From NCBI GenBank assembly GCA_046155815.1, contig JBJXFY010000296.1:1-25123 (forward strand): a stretch of 25,123 nt of DNA, in the 5' to 3' direction. Under the pieces are notes generated by a model, which had not been told where the DNA came from, did no database searches, and saw nothing but the letters and a program-made list of their open reading frames with translations. Both the position numbers and the translations under genes were made by a program. The DNA is from JBJXFY01 sp046155815. GTDB lineage: Bacteria; Verrucomicrobiota; Verrucomicrobiia; Limisphaerales; CAIMTB01. Positions within the stretch are counted from its first letter, which is position 1; the number at the start of each line of letters is the position of its first letter. Below, piece after piece: positions 5,294 to 13,389 of this stretch.

Positions 5294-7996
5294 ATGCCAG
5301 CCAATCCTTATCTCGACTTCGACCTGCGCATCCGCCGCGAGGGCGACGGCTACTGCGCCGAGGTGATCCAGTCGCCGGCGGGGACAGGCCGGCATTTGTT
5401 CGTCAATCCGTTCAGCGACCTCGAACTGGAAAACTACCTGCTCAAGATCGGCCAGCGCGCCTCGGGCATGCGCCGGGCGGACACGCCGGAGAGCCGGGCG
5501 GCCCGCGAGTTCGGCAGCCGTCTGTACGAGGCCGTCTTCCAGGGCGACCTCCACGGCTGCTTCCGTTCGAGCTGCGATGCCGCGAAGCGCCGCGAGGCCG
5601 GCCTGCGCGTCCGCCTGTGGCTCGGCGAGGTGCCCGAGCTGGCCGACCTGCCTTGGGAGTATCTTTACCAGCCGCAGCAGCGGCAGTTCCTGGCGCTCTC
5701 GAAGGAGACGCCGCTCGTCCGTCATCTCGAGCTCTCGGACGTGAAGACCCCGCTGGCGGTGAAGCCCCCGCTGCGCGCGCTCGTGGTGGTGGCGACGCCC
5801 GAGGACCAGGATCCGCTGAACGTGCAGCACGAGGTGCAGAAGCTGCGTGACGCCGTGAAGGACCTCGAGGAGCGGAACCTGCTCGTCCTCGAGCTGCTGC
5901 CCGCCCCCACGCTCGACGCGCTGCAGCGCCAGCTCCGCAAGGGCGACTACCACATCTTCCACTTCATCGGGCACGGTGCGTTTGACCCGAACTCGCAGGA
6001 GAGCGTGCTGCTGTTCGAGGACGACCGGAAGCGGAGCCATCCCGTGTCCGGCCACGACCTGGGCGTGTACCTGCGTGACGAGCCGACTCTCCGGTTGGCG
6101 ATCCTGAACGCCTGCGAGGGCGCGCGCGCGGCGCGCAACGACCCTTTCGCCGGTGTCGCCCAAGGCCTCGTGCTGAAGGGCGTACCGGCCGTCATCGCCA
6201 TGCAGTTCGCGGTGTCGGACGCGGCGGCGATCACCTTCGCCCACGGCTTCTACAGCGCGCTGGCCGACGGCCTGCCGGTGGACGCCTCCTTGGGCGAGGC
6301 GCGCAAGAGCATCTTCGCCAAGGGCAACGCGGTCGAGTGGGGCACGCCCGTGCTGTACCTCAACGCGCCGGACGGCCGCATCTTCGACGTGGACACGTCC
6401 GGCGTGGAGACGACCGCCACGCACATCGGCCGGCTGCTGGAAAACGCGCGCGCCGGGCAGAAGGACGGCGACTGGACGAAGTGCGCCGCCAAGGCCGAGG
6501 CCGCGCTCGCGCTTGCACCGGACCATGCGGAGGCGAAGGCCCTCCTCGCCGCGGCGCTCCGCGCCCGCGAGACGGAGAAGCTCTTCGCCGAGGGCGTGTC
6601 CCACGCCGAGGCGGGCCGCTGGGAAGGGGCGGTCGCGGCCTTCGAGCGGGTGGAGAAGGAACTGCCGGGCTTCAAGGACACGGCCGCCCGGCTGAAGCAG
6701 GCGCGGCTGAAGCTGGAGGACGCCCGTCGCGGTCCGCCGCCGGTCGGGCCTGAAAAGCCGGAACCCAAGCGGCCCGAACCGCGGCCTCCGGGACCGGAGA
6801 ACATCATCCCGCTCCCGCCGCCGCCGAAGAAGCGCGGCCTGCTGCTGCCCATCGCCGCCATCTTCGTGCTGGGCGCGATCATCGCGGGCCTCGTCTTTTC
6901 CGGCGCCTTCAAGCCCGGCCGCGGGCCCGCGCCGTCCCCCAGTCCCGGTCCGCAGGCGGTCCTGACGGGCTGGAAGGTGATCGCGCTCGACGGCAAGGAG
7001 CATGGCCCGGTGGCGCTCGACGAGCTGCGCCAGTGGATCACCGAGCGCCGCGTCGCGGCCAAGTCCCTCGTGCGCGAGCTGCCGGACGGAGAATGGAAGA
7101 CGATCGAAAGCGACGGTGCGCTGGCGTCCTACCTGCCCGCGCCGCCGCCGGCGCAGCCCGAGCCGGAACGCGTCCAGCCGGTCCCTGACCCGAAGGCCGG
7201 GCTGGCGAAAACCGAAGTTCTAGACCCGAGGCAGGACGCCGCCCCGGCCGCGGGCGGCTGGTACTTCCAGGACGAGAAGGGCGTCGAGCAGGGGCCGTAC
7301 TCGAACGGCGCGATGCGCGCGATGATCGGCGCGGGGCAGATTGACGAGGATACGATGGTCAAGGCCCCCGGTATGGACCGTTACCGGGCAGCGAGCCGCT
7401 TTGATGAGCTGTCCTCGGCCTTGAACCTTGCCGCGGGGGCCGGCGCCACATCGCCGGACAACGCCCTGAACGACCTTGCCGCAAAAGCCCAGGCGCAGCT
7501 CACGGAACTCGATGCCAAGGTCAATGCCCTCGAGCAGAAATCCCAGGAACAACCGGTCCGCAATCTGCGGGACAACGCCGGCGACAACGCGCCGCCCTTC
7601 AGCCCCACGGGCTGGTGGCGGCTGCGTATGACGGAGAACGTCCGGCTCTCGGGCCTCCGCACCGAGGCCGAGGGCTACGTGTACTTCGAGGCGTTCGGCA
7701 ACTTCACCTACACGGCGCAGGTGTCCGCCGGCCCGTTCGCCGGCGCGCCGATGATGCTGCAGGGCGCGTGGTCCTATGACCCGCCCAGCCGGGCGCTCGA
7801 GCTGCGGCACGGGATGATTGACGGCTCGATCAACATCATCCAGTCCACGGTCACCGGCTCCGGCGACAGCTTCCGCGCGAACGGCAGCTCGATGGTTGGC
7901 ACGTACACCTTCGAGTTCCAGCGCGGCACGCCGCCGGCGGACCAGGGGGCGAACACTCAGCAGTTGCTCGACCTGATCCGGCAGCTCGGGCGCTGA
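5294..7996 (+). CDS. Membrane-anchored CHAT-protease/TPR/GYF_2 multidomain protein
   Basis: A 900-residue protein with several modules. Residues 1-155 are the N-terminal region typical of CHAT proteins (DLPWEYLYQP). Residues about 160-366 are the CHAT caspase-like domain with the expected dyad, His227 in FHFIGHGAF and Cys274 in ILNACEGAR. Residues about 375-478 hold two TPR-like helical repeats. A Pro-rich linker (481-512) follows, then PKKRG and one membrane segment (about 515-535). Two GYF_2/DUF4339-like domains follow (about 559-615 and 655-710; WKVIALDGKEHGPVALDEL, WYFQDEKGVEQGPYS). Then come a short coiled coil (about 722-752) and a beta-rich C-terminal domain (about 770-878) that I do not recognise. 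CHAT proteases are known from eukaryotic separase relatives and bacterial defence/cell-death effectors; substrate and role here are inference. The gene has no recognisable partner, is flanked upstream by repeats and converges on tatC. No Shine-Dalgarno is evident. Confidence 0.85.
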   Translation: MPANPYLDFDLRIRREGDGYCAEVIQSPAGTGRHLFVNPFSDLELENYLLKIGQRASGMRRADTPESRAAREFGSRLYEAVFQGDLHGCFRSSCDAAKRREAGLRVRLWLGEVPELADLPWEYLYQPQQRQFLALSKETPLVRHLELSDVKTPLAVKPPLRALVVVATPEDQDPLNVQHEVQKLRDAVKDLEERNLLVLELLPAPTLDALQRQLRKGDYHIFHFIGHGAFDPNSQESVLLFEDDRKRSHPVSGHDLGVYLRDEPTLRLAILNACEGARAARNDPFAGVAQGLVLKGVPAVIAMQFAVSDAAAITFAHGFYSALADGLPVDASLGEARKSIFAKGNAVEWGTPVLYLNAPDGRIFDVDTSGVETTATHIGRLLENARAGQKDGDWTKCAAKAEAALALAPDHAEAKALLAAALRARETEKLFAEGVSHAEAGRWEGAVAAFERVEKELPGFKDTAARLKQARLKLEDARRGPPPVGPEKPEPKRPEPRPPGPENIIPLPPPPKKRGLLLPIAAIFVLGAIIAGLVFSGAFKPGRGPAPSPSPGPQAVLTGWKVIALDGKEHGPVALDELRQWITERRVAAKSLVRELPDGEWKTIESDGALASYLPAPPPAQPEPERVQPVPDPKAGLAKTEVLDPRQDAAPAAGGWYFQDEKGVEQGPYSNGAMRAMIGAGQIDEDTMVKAPGMDRYRAASRFDELSSALNLAAGAGATSPDNALNDLAAKAQAQLTELDAKVNALEQKSQEQPVRNLRDNAGDNAPPFSPTGWWRLRMTENVRLSGLRTEAEGYVYFEAFGNFTYTAQVSAGPFAGAPMMLQGAWSYDPPSRALELRHGMIDGSINIIQSTVTGSGDSFRANGSSMVGTYTFEFQRGTPPADQGANTQQLLDLIRQLGR

Positions 7997-8023
7997 GGCA
8001 CGCGGCCGGCCGGCCGGGCCTCC

Positions 8024-9046
8024 TCACGGGGCCGCGGCGGCGGCCTGGCGGCGTTCGCGGCGCGCCCAGAACCATGCGATGAGCACGCTGAGCTCGTAGA
8101 GGACGTGCAGCGGAACGGCGAGCAGCAGCAGCGTGACCGGGTCCCCGGAGGGCGTGACGATGGCGCAGAAGACCAGGTTGCCGATGATGAAGTAGGGCCG
8201 AATGCGGCTGAGGGTGGAGACGCTGAGCAGGCCGAGCCGGACGAGCGTCAGGAGGACCACGGGAAGCTGGAAGCTCAGGCCCGCGCCGAGAAGGAACTTC
8301 AGCATGAAGCCGATGTAGTCCTCCGCGCGCCATTCGTCGGCGCTGAAGCCCATCCAACGGGAAAACTCGACGGTCATCAGCAGCATGACCTGCATGATGA
8401 TGAAGTAGCAGAACACCACGCCGAGGAAGAACAGCAGGCCGCCCACAGCGGCGGCGCGGTAGAGGAAACGCTTCTCGGTCCGCTTCATCGCCGGCAGGAC
8501 GAACTGCCCGGCAAACAGCAGGAGGAAGGGCGAGGCCAGGCCGATGCCGCCGAAAAGCATCAGGTTCAGTGCGACCTCGAAGGGGCCGGTGGGGCTGTAG
8601 TTTTTCAGCGCCACAAGGTTCCGCGCCTGCATGACGTGCGGGTCGGTTGGCGAGTCGGGCCGGAGGGCGAGGACGAGGTTGGTGCCGACGAATTCGGGCA
8701 CCAACGTGACGGAAACGGGGGCGTTCGACGTGCCCAGGGCGTTGGTGAGCTGGCCCGGAGGCAGGCGGCCGAGGAGGTTCGTGCCGAGCCAGACGTTGAC
8801 GGTGGGGTTGCGTGCGACGGAGAGCTGCTGGGCGTGGCTGAGCGGCCAGGTGAGGATGGCCACGAGGCGGTTGCTCGCCACGAGGCAGATGACCATCGAG
8901 ATCACCAGTGCCGCGACGCACTTGATGAGCGTCCAGCGCAGGTCCTCGAGATGCTCGAGGAAGGGCTTGATCGGGCCGCCCTCTTCGTTGTCCGGGGGCG
9001 GGGCGGGTACGAGGTCGAGGCGCTCCGGCGCCAAAGGCTCGCTCAT
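8024..9046 (-). CDS. tatC: Sec-independent protein translocase TatC
   Basis: A polytopic inner-membrane receptor for twin-arginine signal peptides; with TatA it exports folded proteins. The cytoplasmic N-terminus carries FLEHLEDLR (residues 29-37), the TatC signature. Six hydrophobic segments follow: about 41-62, 158-178, 200-226, 246-268, 284-300 and 304-326. Conserved features include P68 after TM1, the PFEVALNLML entry to TM2, E191 in the MKRTEKR loop and RPYFIIG before TM5. At 340 residues it is longer than the usual 240-260. The extra length is mainly a first periplasmic loop of about 88 residues (69-156), roughly double the Escherichia coli loop, plus an extended acidic/Pro-rich N-terminus. 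It lies 25 bp downstream of tatA, so the two are probably co-transcribed. The start has no Shine-Dalgarno. Confidence 0.95.
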   Translation of the reverse strand: MSEPLAPERLDLVPAPPPDNEEGGPIKPFLEHLEDLRWTLIKCVAALVISMVICLVASNRLVAILTWPLSHAQQLSVARNPTVNVWLGTNLLGRLPPGQLTNALGTSNAPVSVTLVPEFVGTNLVLALRPDSPTDPHVMQARNLVALKNYSPTGPFEVALNLMLFGGIGLASPFLLLFAGQFVLPAMKRTEKRFLYRAAAVGGLLFFLGVVFCYFIIMQVMLLMTVEFSRWMGFSADEWRAEDYIGFMLKFLLGAGLSFQLPVVLLTLVRLGLLSVSTLSRIRPYFIIGNLVFCAIVTPSGDPVTLLLLAVPLHVLYELSVLIAWFWARRERRQAAAAAP

Positions 9047-9071
9047 GGGCGCGCGAACGGATCCGCGCGGC

Positions 9072-9353
9072 TCAGGCGGACGACTGCGTGGTGGATTCTG
9101 GCTTCGCGGGCTCGGCCGGGGTGGTCACGGGTCGGGCCGAAGGGCGGCCGGCCGTGTCCTCCTCGAGCGCGCGGTGCAGGTCGTCCTGCACCTCCTTGCT
9201 GGCCTTCTTGAATTCCTTGATGCCTTGGCCGAGGCCCTTGGCCAGTTCGGGGAGCTTCTTCGCCCCGAACAGGACGAGGACGACGACCAGGATGAGGATG
9301 ACCTCCCAAGGTCCGATGCCGAAGGCTAGAAAGGGGTTCATAGGCGCAGTCAT
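9072..9353 (-). CDS. tatA: Sec-independent protein translocase TatA/TatE
   Basis: The pore-forming subunit of the Tat exporter. The 93-residue protein has one N-terminal membrane helix (WEVILILVVVLVLFG), the hinge FGAKKLPELAKGLGQGIKEFKKA that begins the amphipathic helix, and a disordered polar tail rich in Pro, Thr and Glu. This is the TatA/E layout and not TatB, which is longer. An internal ATG at 9341 would shorten it by four residues and is equally acceptable; neither start has a ribosome-binding sequence. It follows pal by 68 bp on the same strand and precedes tatC. The single TatA and absence of TatB suggest a minimal TatAC system, although another copy may lie elsewhere. Confidence 0.94.
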   Translation of the reverse strand: MTAPMNPFLAFGIGPWEVILILVVVLVLFGAKKLPELAKGLGQGIKEFKKASKEVQDDLHRALEEDTAGRPSARPVTTPAEPAKPESTTQSSA

Positions 9354-9421
9354 TTACGGGCGGCAAGCTGCGGCGGACCGCGGGACGTGTAAAGGCGGCC
9401 CGCCGGGTCCGCGCCCTCCGC

Positions 9422-10051
9422 TCAGCGCGGCGTCAGCACCACGAACTCGGCGCGGCGGTTGCGGCTCCAAGCCGACTCGTCGCTGCCGTCCACGGCCGGG
9501 CGATCCTCGCCGAAGCTGATGGTGAAGAGGCGGTCGGCGTTCACGCCGCGGGCGATGAGCACCTCGCGCACCGCCAGGGCGCGGCGTTCACCGAGCGCGC
9601 GGTTGTACTCCTGGGTGCCGCGCTCGTCGGTGTGGCCCTCGATCTCAAGCGCCGCGCCGGGCGAGCCGGCCAGGAAAGCGGCCACGGCGTCCACCTTGCC
9701 CTGCTCGGAGGAGCGGACCACGGAGCTGTCGAAGTCAAAGAAGACGGTGCTGGTCGCGAGGGCGGCGCGGTCCTCGTTGAAGGCGCTGCGGTCGAGGCGG
9801 CCGGCCGGCAGGCCCGTGGAGCCGTCGGCATTGCTGGCCACGCCGGCACCGCCGGCGAAGGGATCAGCGACCCGGTTGCCCTCGGTGAGCGGGGCCGGGC
9901 CTCCGGGGCGGGCGGGCGCCGTGGTCGCGCCGCGGCTGTTGTCGGCCAGCGGCGTGATGGGCCGCTGGGCCTTGCGCTTGCAGCCGAAGGCGGCAAAGGC
10001 GGTGGCGGCGATCAGCGCGAAGGTGAGCGCGCGAAAGAACGGGCGGTTCAT
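9422..10051 (-). CDS. pal: Peptidoglycan-associated lipoprotein Pal (OmpA-family)
   Basis: An outer-membrane lipoprotein that binds peptidoglycan and TolB, tethering the outer membrane to the wall. The 209-residue protein starts at the ATG at 10051 with a signal peptide ending AAFGC. C24 is the probable lipidated cysteine, although the -3 residue is Ala and not the usual Leu. A Pro/Gly-rich linker runs to about residue 95. The OmpA-like domain follows (TSTVFFDFDSS to the C-terminus), with EGHTDERG containing D142 and N150-RALGERRALAVREVL containing R157, the peptidoglycan-contact residues of the family. A longer in-frame extension to 10156 overlaps tolB and lacks signal-peptide logic, so it is rejected. 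It is 28 bp downstream of the tolB stop. Confidence 0.94.
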   Translation of the reverse strand: MNRPFFRALTFALIAATAFAAFGCKRKAQRPITPLADNSRGATTAPARPGGPAPLTEGNRVADPFAGGAGVASNADGSTGLPAGRLDRSAFNEDRAALATSTVFFDFDSSVVRSSEQGKVDAVAAFLAGSPGAALEIEGHTDERGTQEYNRALGERRALAVREVLIARGVNADRLFTISFGEDRPAVDGSDESAWSRNRRAEFVVLTPR

Positions 10052-10079
10052 TAGTTTTCTGGGAATGCGGGTTGAGCGT

Positions 10080-11249
10080 CTAACGTGCCCAGGCCGGCTG
10101 CGAGGCGCTGCCCGAAAAACGTGGCAAATCCTTTGTGCGGCGGGTGGGCACGTCAAGCAGAGACAGGGAGCGGGCGCCGCCGCCGCGCCGCGCGAAGATG
10201 ACAGTGCGCGAGTTCGGAGCCCACGAGGGATCCTCGCCGGGAACGAGGGCGGTCACGGAGCCGCCGCTGGACTTCACGACGCAGATCTCAAAAAGGTTCC
10301 CGCCCCGCTGCGTGGTGAACACGATGTGGCGGCCATCCGGGGACCAGTCGGGCTCGGTGGCGTTCGCCACGTCGAGGGACAGCCGGCGCGGCGTGCCGCC
10401 GCCGGCGGGGATGACGTACAGGCCGGAGCGGCCGGCCCGCGACGAGAAGCAGATCTGCGTGCCGTCCGGCGACCAGGTGGGCGACGAGTCGTCCTGGCGG
10501 TGGCTGGTGAGGCGCTTGACGCCGCCGCCGTCGAGGTTGGCCACGTACAGGTTCACGTTGCCGTCCTTGCTGAGGATCATGGCCACGCGGCGGCCGTCGG
10601 GCGAGACGGCGGGTGAGGCGTTCAGGCCGTTGTACTCCGCCACCGCCCGGCGGGCACCGGAGCCCAGGTCGTGGGAGAAAATGTCGGGTCCGCCGCGCTT
10701 GTAGGACGTGTAGAGCAGCATCCGCCGGCCGGGCACCCAGGCGGGCGCCACCGCGGTCGAGGCGTCGGCCGTGACGGCCACGGCACCCCCACCGTCGAAG
10801 TCGGCCACATAGATCTCGCTCTGCCGCGGGGCAGGGTCGACCCGGAAGGCGATGCGGGTGCGCGCGATGCCCGGCCGGCCGGTCACGGCGAGCACCACGT
10901 CGTCGGCGAGGGCGTGGGCCTGCTGCCGGAGCGAGGCGCCGGAGTACTCCTTGTTGAAGAGCGCCGCGCCGCCCTTAGGCGCGAGCTGTCCGCGCACGGG
11001 ACTGCTGCCGCCGGCGAGGGTGAACTGCGCCTCGTCCGGGCCGGTGACCTTGAAGCCCGCGATCTCGAGGTCGAAGCGCAGCACCTGGCCGACCTCGCCA
11101 TCGAAGCCGGACAGGGAGATGGGGATCACGCGGGCCGCGCCGGTGCCGGTGATGTCGAGCTCGGGGGGATTCTGGGCCTGGCCGACCGGCAACAGCCAGA
11201 GAGCGGCGAAGGCCAGCAGCACGGCGGCAAGGCGGGGGAGGAGGTTCAT
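10080..11249 (-). CDS. tolB: Tol-Pal system beta-propeller protein TolB
   Basis: A periplasmic protein linking Pal to the inner-membrane TolQRA complex. The 389 residues start with a signal peptide (MNLLPRLAAVLLAFAALWLLPVGQAQ). The N-terminal alpha/beta domain follows (about 30-135, including VTGRPGIARTRIAFR). The beta-propeller then shows the characteristic TolB/WD40-like PD40 repeats: LNASPAVSPDGRRVAMILS, SSPTWSPDGTQICFSS, TEPDWSPDGRHIVFTT and DPSWAPNSRTVIFA. It is somewhat shorter than the roughly 430 residues of enterobacterial TolB. Its ATG overlaps the tolA stop by four bases (ATGA), which suggests translational coupling. Confidence 0.94.
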   Translation of the reverse strand: MNLLPRLAAVLLAFAALWLLPVGQAQNPPELDITGTGAARVIPISLSGFDGEVGQVLRFDLEIAGFKVTGPDEAQFTLAGGSSPVRGQLAPKGGAALFNKEYSGASLRQQAHALADDVVLAVTGRPGIARTRIAFRVDPAPRQSEIYVADFDGGGAVAVTADASTAVAPAWVPGRRMLLYTSYKRGGPDIFSHDLGSGARRAVAEYNGLNASPAVSPDGRRVAMILSKDGNVNLYVANLDGGGVKRLTSHRQDDSSPTWSPDGTQICFSSRAGRSGLYVIPAGGGTPRRLSLDVANATEPDWSPDGRHIVFTTQRGGNLFEICVVKSSGGSVTALVPGEDPSWAPNSRTVIFARRGGGARSLSLLDVPTRRTKDLPRFSGSASQPAWAR

Positions 11250-12187
11250 CCGTCGGAACGCATCGAGCGAAGGTTGAAGTTGATCGTGTAGGAACGGCTT
11301 TCGTCCCGCGCGGTGGCGGGAAAAGCGGGCATGGACGTGACGCGGTCCAACGTGGCCTGAACCGAACGGTCAAGCGAGGGTATGCCGGAGCGCTTCAGGA
11401 CGCGGGTGCCGGTGCGGTCCACCTTGCCGTCCCGGCGGATGGTGACCTGCACGCGCACGGTGGCCAGCTCATCGGTCACGTCGTCCGGCTCGATCCAGGC
11501 GTCGGAATAGACCTTCTTCACGATTTGGTCGTAGTTGGCGAAGCCCGCGCCGCCGCCACCGCCCGGCGGCCCGATCGCCTCGATGGTCGTGCCGCCGCTC
11601 AGCCGGCCGGCGAGCGACTTCGTCAGGCTGTCCACCCTGGCCGCCCGCTCGCGGCGGGCCTTCTCGGCCGCGCCCTTCTCGGCGCGCTCGGCGTCGGCCC
11701 GGGCCTTCGCGGCGGCCTGATCGCGGGTCTTCTTCGGCGCGGCGGTGTCGAGCCGGGTCTTCTTGCTGAAATCAATCTCCACCGCCGGCCGCTCCGGTTT
11801 CTTCGTCTTCGGCGCATCGGGAATCTCCGCCGGCACGTCGCGGGGCGTGGGCGTGGCGCGCGGCGTCGGGGCGGCGCGCGTCACGGGCTTGGGCGCCGGC
11901 TCGGGTTCCTTCGCCGGTTCAGGGAGCGGCGTTTCGCGCGGGGCGACACGGGGCGTCGGTACCGCGGGGCTGGCCGGCGGGCGATCCTCTTCCTGCCGGG
12001 CGGGCGCGGCGCCACCTCCGCCGGGCGGGCCGTCAATGACATGCGCGGGGATGAGCTCGATCGGCGGGGCCTCGAAGCGGTCCTGGCGCGAGTTCGTGAA
12101 GAAGCCGGGCGCAACGAGCAGTGCAAGGATCAGCGCCAGGTGCGCGGCGGCCGAACCGCCAAAGTATTTCCAGTCGCGCGGCTTCAT
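11246..12187 (-). CDS. tolA: TolA-like energy-transducing protein with TonB C-terminal domain
   Basis: The spanning protein of the Tol-Pal system. It carries proton-motive energy from TolQR to TolB/Pal. The 313-residue protein starts at the ATG at 12187, where stop and start overlap with the upstream tolR. One N-terminal membrane helix (about 10-30, SAAAHLALILALLVAPGFF) precedes a Pro/Glu/Lys-rich periplasmic region (about 55-135). A charged Ala/Arg/Glu coiled helix follows (about 150-198, RADAERAEKGAAEKARRER). The C-terminal domain (about 217-308) reads YDQIVKKVYSDAWIEPDD...VQVTIRRDGKV..RVLKRSGIPSLDRSVQATL, a TonB_C/TolA_C fold. Gene order supports TolA over TonB. The open frame continues upstream across tolR, but that part is out-of-frame shadow. 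Confidence 0.92.
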   Translation of the reverse strand: MKPRDWKYFGGSAAAHLALILALLVAPGFFTNSRQDRFEAPPIELIPAHVIDGPPGGGGAAPARQEEDRPPASPAVPTPRVAPRETPLPEPAKEPEPAPKPVTRAAPTPRATPTPRDVPAEIPDAPKTKKPERPAVEIDFSKKTRLDTAAPKKTRDQAAAKARADAERAEKGAAEKARRERAARVDSLTKSLAGRLSGGTTIEAIGPPGGGGGAGFANYDQIVKKVYSDAWIEPDDVTDELATVRVQVTIRRDGKVDRTGTRVLKRSGIPSLDRSVQATLDRVTSMPAFPATARDESRSYTINFNLRSMRSDG

Positions 12188-12600
12188 TGCTCGGGCGCGG
12201 TACGCGGCCGGATGCGGGTGATGCCGTTGCGCTCGAAGCGGTCGAGCATGCCGGCCACGAGGTCCCACGGGACGCGTTTGTCGGCGCGGAGGTCCACGAC
12301 GAGCTTCGGGTTCTGGCGCTGGTCCGCGGCCAGCCTCGCCTCGATCTGATCGGGCGTCAGGGGCTGCCCGCCGAGCTTGAGGCGCCCGTCGGCGCTGATC
12401 TCCACGACGCGGATGTCCTTGCGGTCGAGCCTGGCGGAATCCGCGTGCCCGCCCTTGGGCAGGTTCACATCCAGGCCCCGTTCGAGCAGCGGCGTGGTGA
12501 TCACGAAGATGATCAGCAGCACGAACGCAAGATCCAGCAGCGGCGTGATGTTGATCTCGTTCAACGTCACGAGCGCGTTCTTCTGGGAGAAGCGGCGCAT
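12184..12600 (-). CDS. tolR: Biopolymer transport protein TolR/ExbD
   Basis: The inner-membrane proton-channel subunit that pairs with TolQ. The 138 residues begin with a short cytoplasmic tail, then NEINITPLLDLAFVLLIIFVITTP. In this single membrane helix Asp23 is the proton-carrying aspartate, at the same number as in Escherichia coli TolR. The periplasmic domain has the expected VNLPKG, DIRVVEISADGRLKLGGQPL and LVVDLRADKRVPWDLVAGMLD segments. The start overlaps the tolQ stop by one base (TGATG) and the stop overlaps the tolA start (ATGA), so it is embedded in a coupled operon. ExbD and TolR cannot be separated by sequence alone; the neighbouring tolA-tolB-pal decides the name. Confidence 0.95.
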   Translation of the reverse strand: MRRFSQKNALVTLNEINITPLLDLAFVLLIIFVITTPLLERGLDVNLPKGGHADSARLDRKDIRVVEISADGRLKLGGQPLTPDQIEARLAADQRQNPKLVVDLRADKRVPWDLVAGMLDRFERNGITRIRPRTAPEQ

Positions 12601-13358
12601 CAGGCCTCCGGTCGTTCCGCAGCGGCAGGCGCGGCGGGCGGCTGCTCGTCGGCAAGGAACTCGATCTCGAACCGTCCCGCCAGTTCCTGCGCGAAGTTGT
12701 CCAGCTCGACAGTCAGCACGCGCAGGTTATGCACGAGGTAGTTGTAGCCGAACATGGAAGGGATCGCGACCACCAGCCCCGCGACGGTCGTCACGAGCGC
12801 GCCGGCCACGCCGGGCGCCATCTGCTGGAGCGTGGCCGACCCGGTCCCGCCGCGTGCCACTCCGGCGAAGGCGTCCATCACGCCCCACACGGTGCCCAGA
12901 AGCCCGAGGAACGGCGCGCCGCTGACCGCGATGGCCAGCAGGATCAGGCCGGCCTCCAGCTTCAGCGCCTCGCGCGCCACGCAGCGCTCAAGCGCGCTCT
13001 TCACCAGTTCCATGGACTTCAGCGTGACGTACCGCGCGCCTGCCTCCCCCGTGCCGCGGCGCAGCCGGCCGGTCAGGTCCACTCCGCCGTCCTTGTACAC
13101 TGTGAAGAGCGGGCAGCCATCCACCTGCACGCGGCGGTCGAAGATCTCGAGAACCTGCTTCTGACGGCGGAACTCCGCTTCGAACAAACCGTTCAGCCGA
13201 CGCGCCCGGCGAAAGGCAAGGCTCTTGGACACCATCACCGACCACGCGAAGATCGAGAATACCATCAGGATGCCGATGACCACCTTGCCCTCCAAGGTCG
13301 CCTTGGAGAGGTTGAACATGAGGTTGCTCTCTGCGAGCAGGCCCGGTGAGGTCATCAT
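12600..13358 (-). CDS. tolQ: Tol-Pal system proton-channel protein TolQ (ExbB family)
   Basis: The first gene of the tol set and a multi-pass inner-membrane protein that forms the proton channel with TolR. The 252 residues contain TM1 (about 24-48, GKVVIGILMVFSIFAWSVMVS), a cytoplasmic loop with RRGTGEAGARYVTLKSMELVKSALER, TM2 with the signature SGAPFLGLLGTVWGVMDAF (146-164), and TM3 with GALVTTVAGLVVAIPSMFGYNYLV. The conserved threonines of the channel are present (T156, T190/T191). The start is the ATG at 13358; an adjacent ATG at 13355 is equivalent. An unstructured Pro/Ala-rich tail ends the protein. No ybgC-like thioesterase precedes it; dnaK is divergent. Confidence 0.95.
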   Translation of the reverse strand: MMTSPGLLAESNLMFNLSKATLEGKVVIGILMVFSIFAWSVMVSKSLAFRRARRLNGLFEAEFRRQKQVLEIFDRRVQVDGCPLFTVYKDGGVDLTGRLRRGTGEAGARYVTLKSMELVKSALERCVAREALKLEAGLILLAIAVSGAPFLGLLGTVWGVMDAFAGVARGGTGSATLQQMAPGVAGALVTTVAGLVVAIPSMFGYNYLVHNLRVLTVELDNFAQELAGRFEIEFLADEQPPAAPAAAERPEA

Positions 13359-13389
13359 TCTCGGATCACACGCTGAAGGTGTGGGTTTT

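Noticed and set aside
7997..8023. GGCCGGCCGGCC run between the CHAT gene and tatC as a terminator
   Set aside because: It is a simple self-complementary GC run without a distinct loop or T-tract, and common in this composition.
9354..9421. GCGGACC/GGTCCGC pairing between pal and tatA as a terminator
   Set aside because: The stem is only about 7 bp with a long loop and no T-run, so I do not call a terminator here.
10052..10156. 35-residue extension of pal upstream of its ATG
   Set aside because: It overlaps the end of tolB and would bury the lipoprotein signal peptide; the ATG at 10051 gives a normal signal and cysteine.
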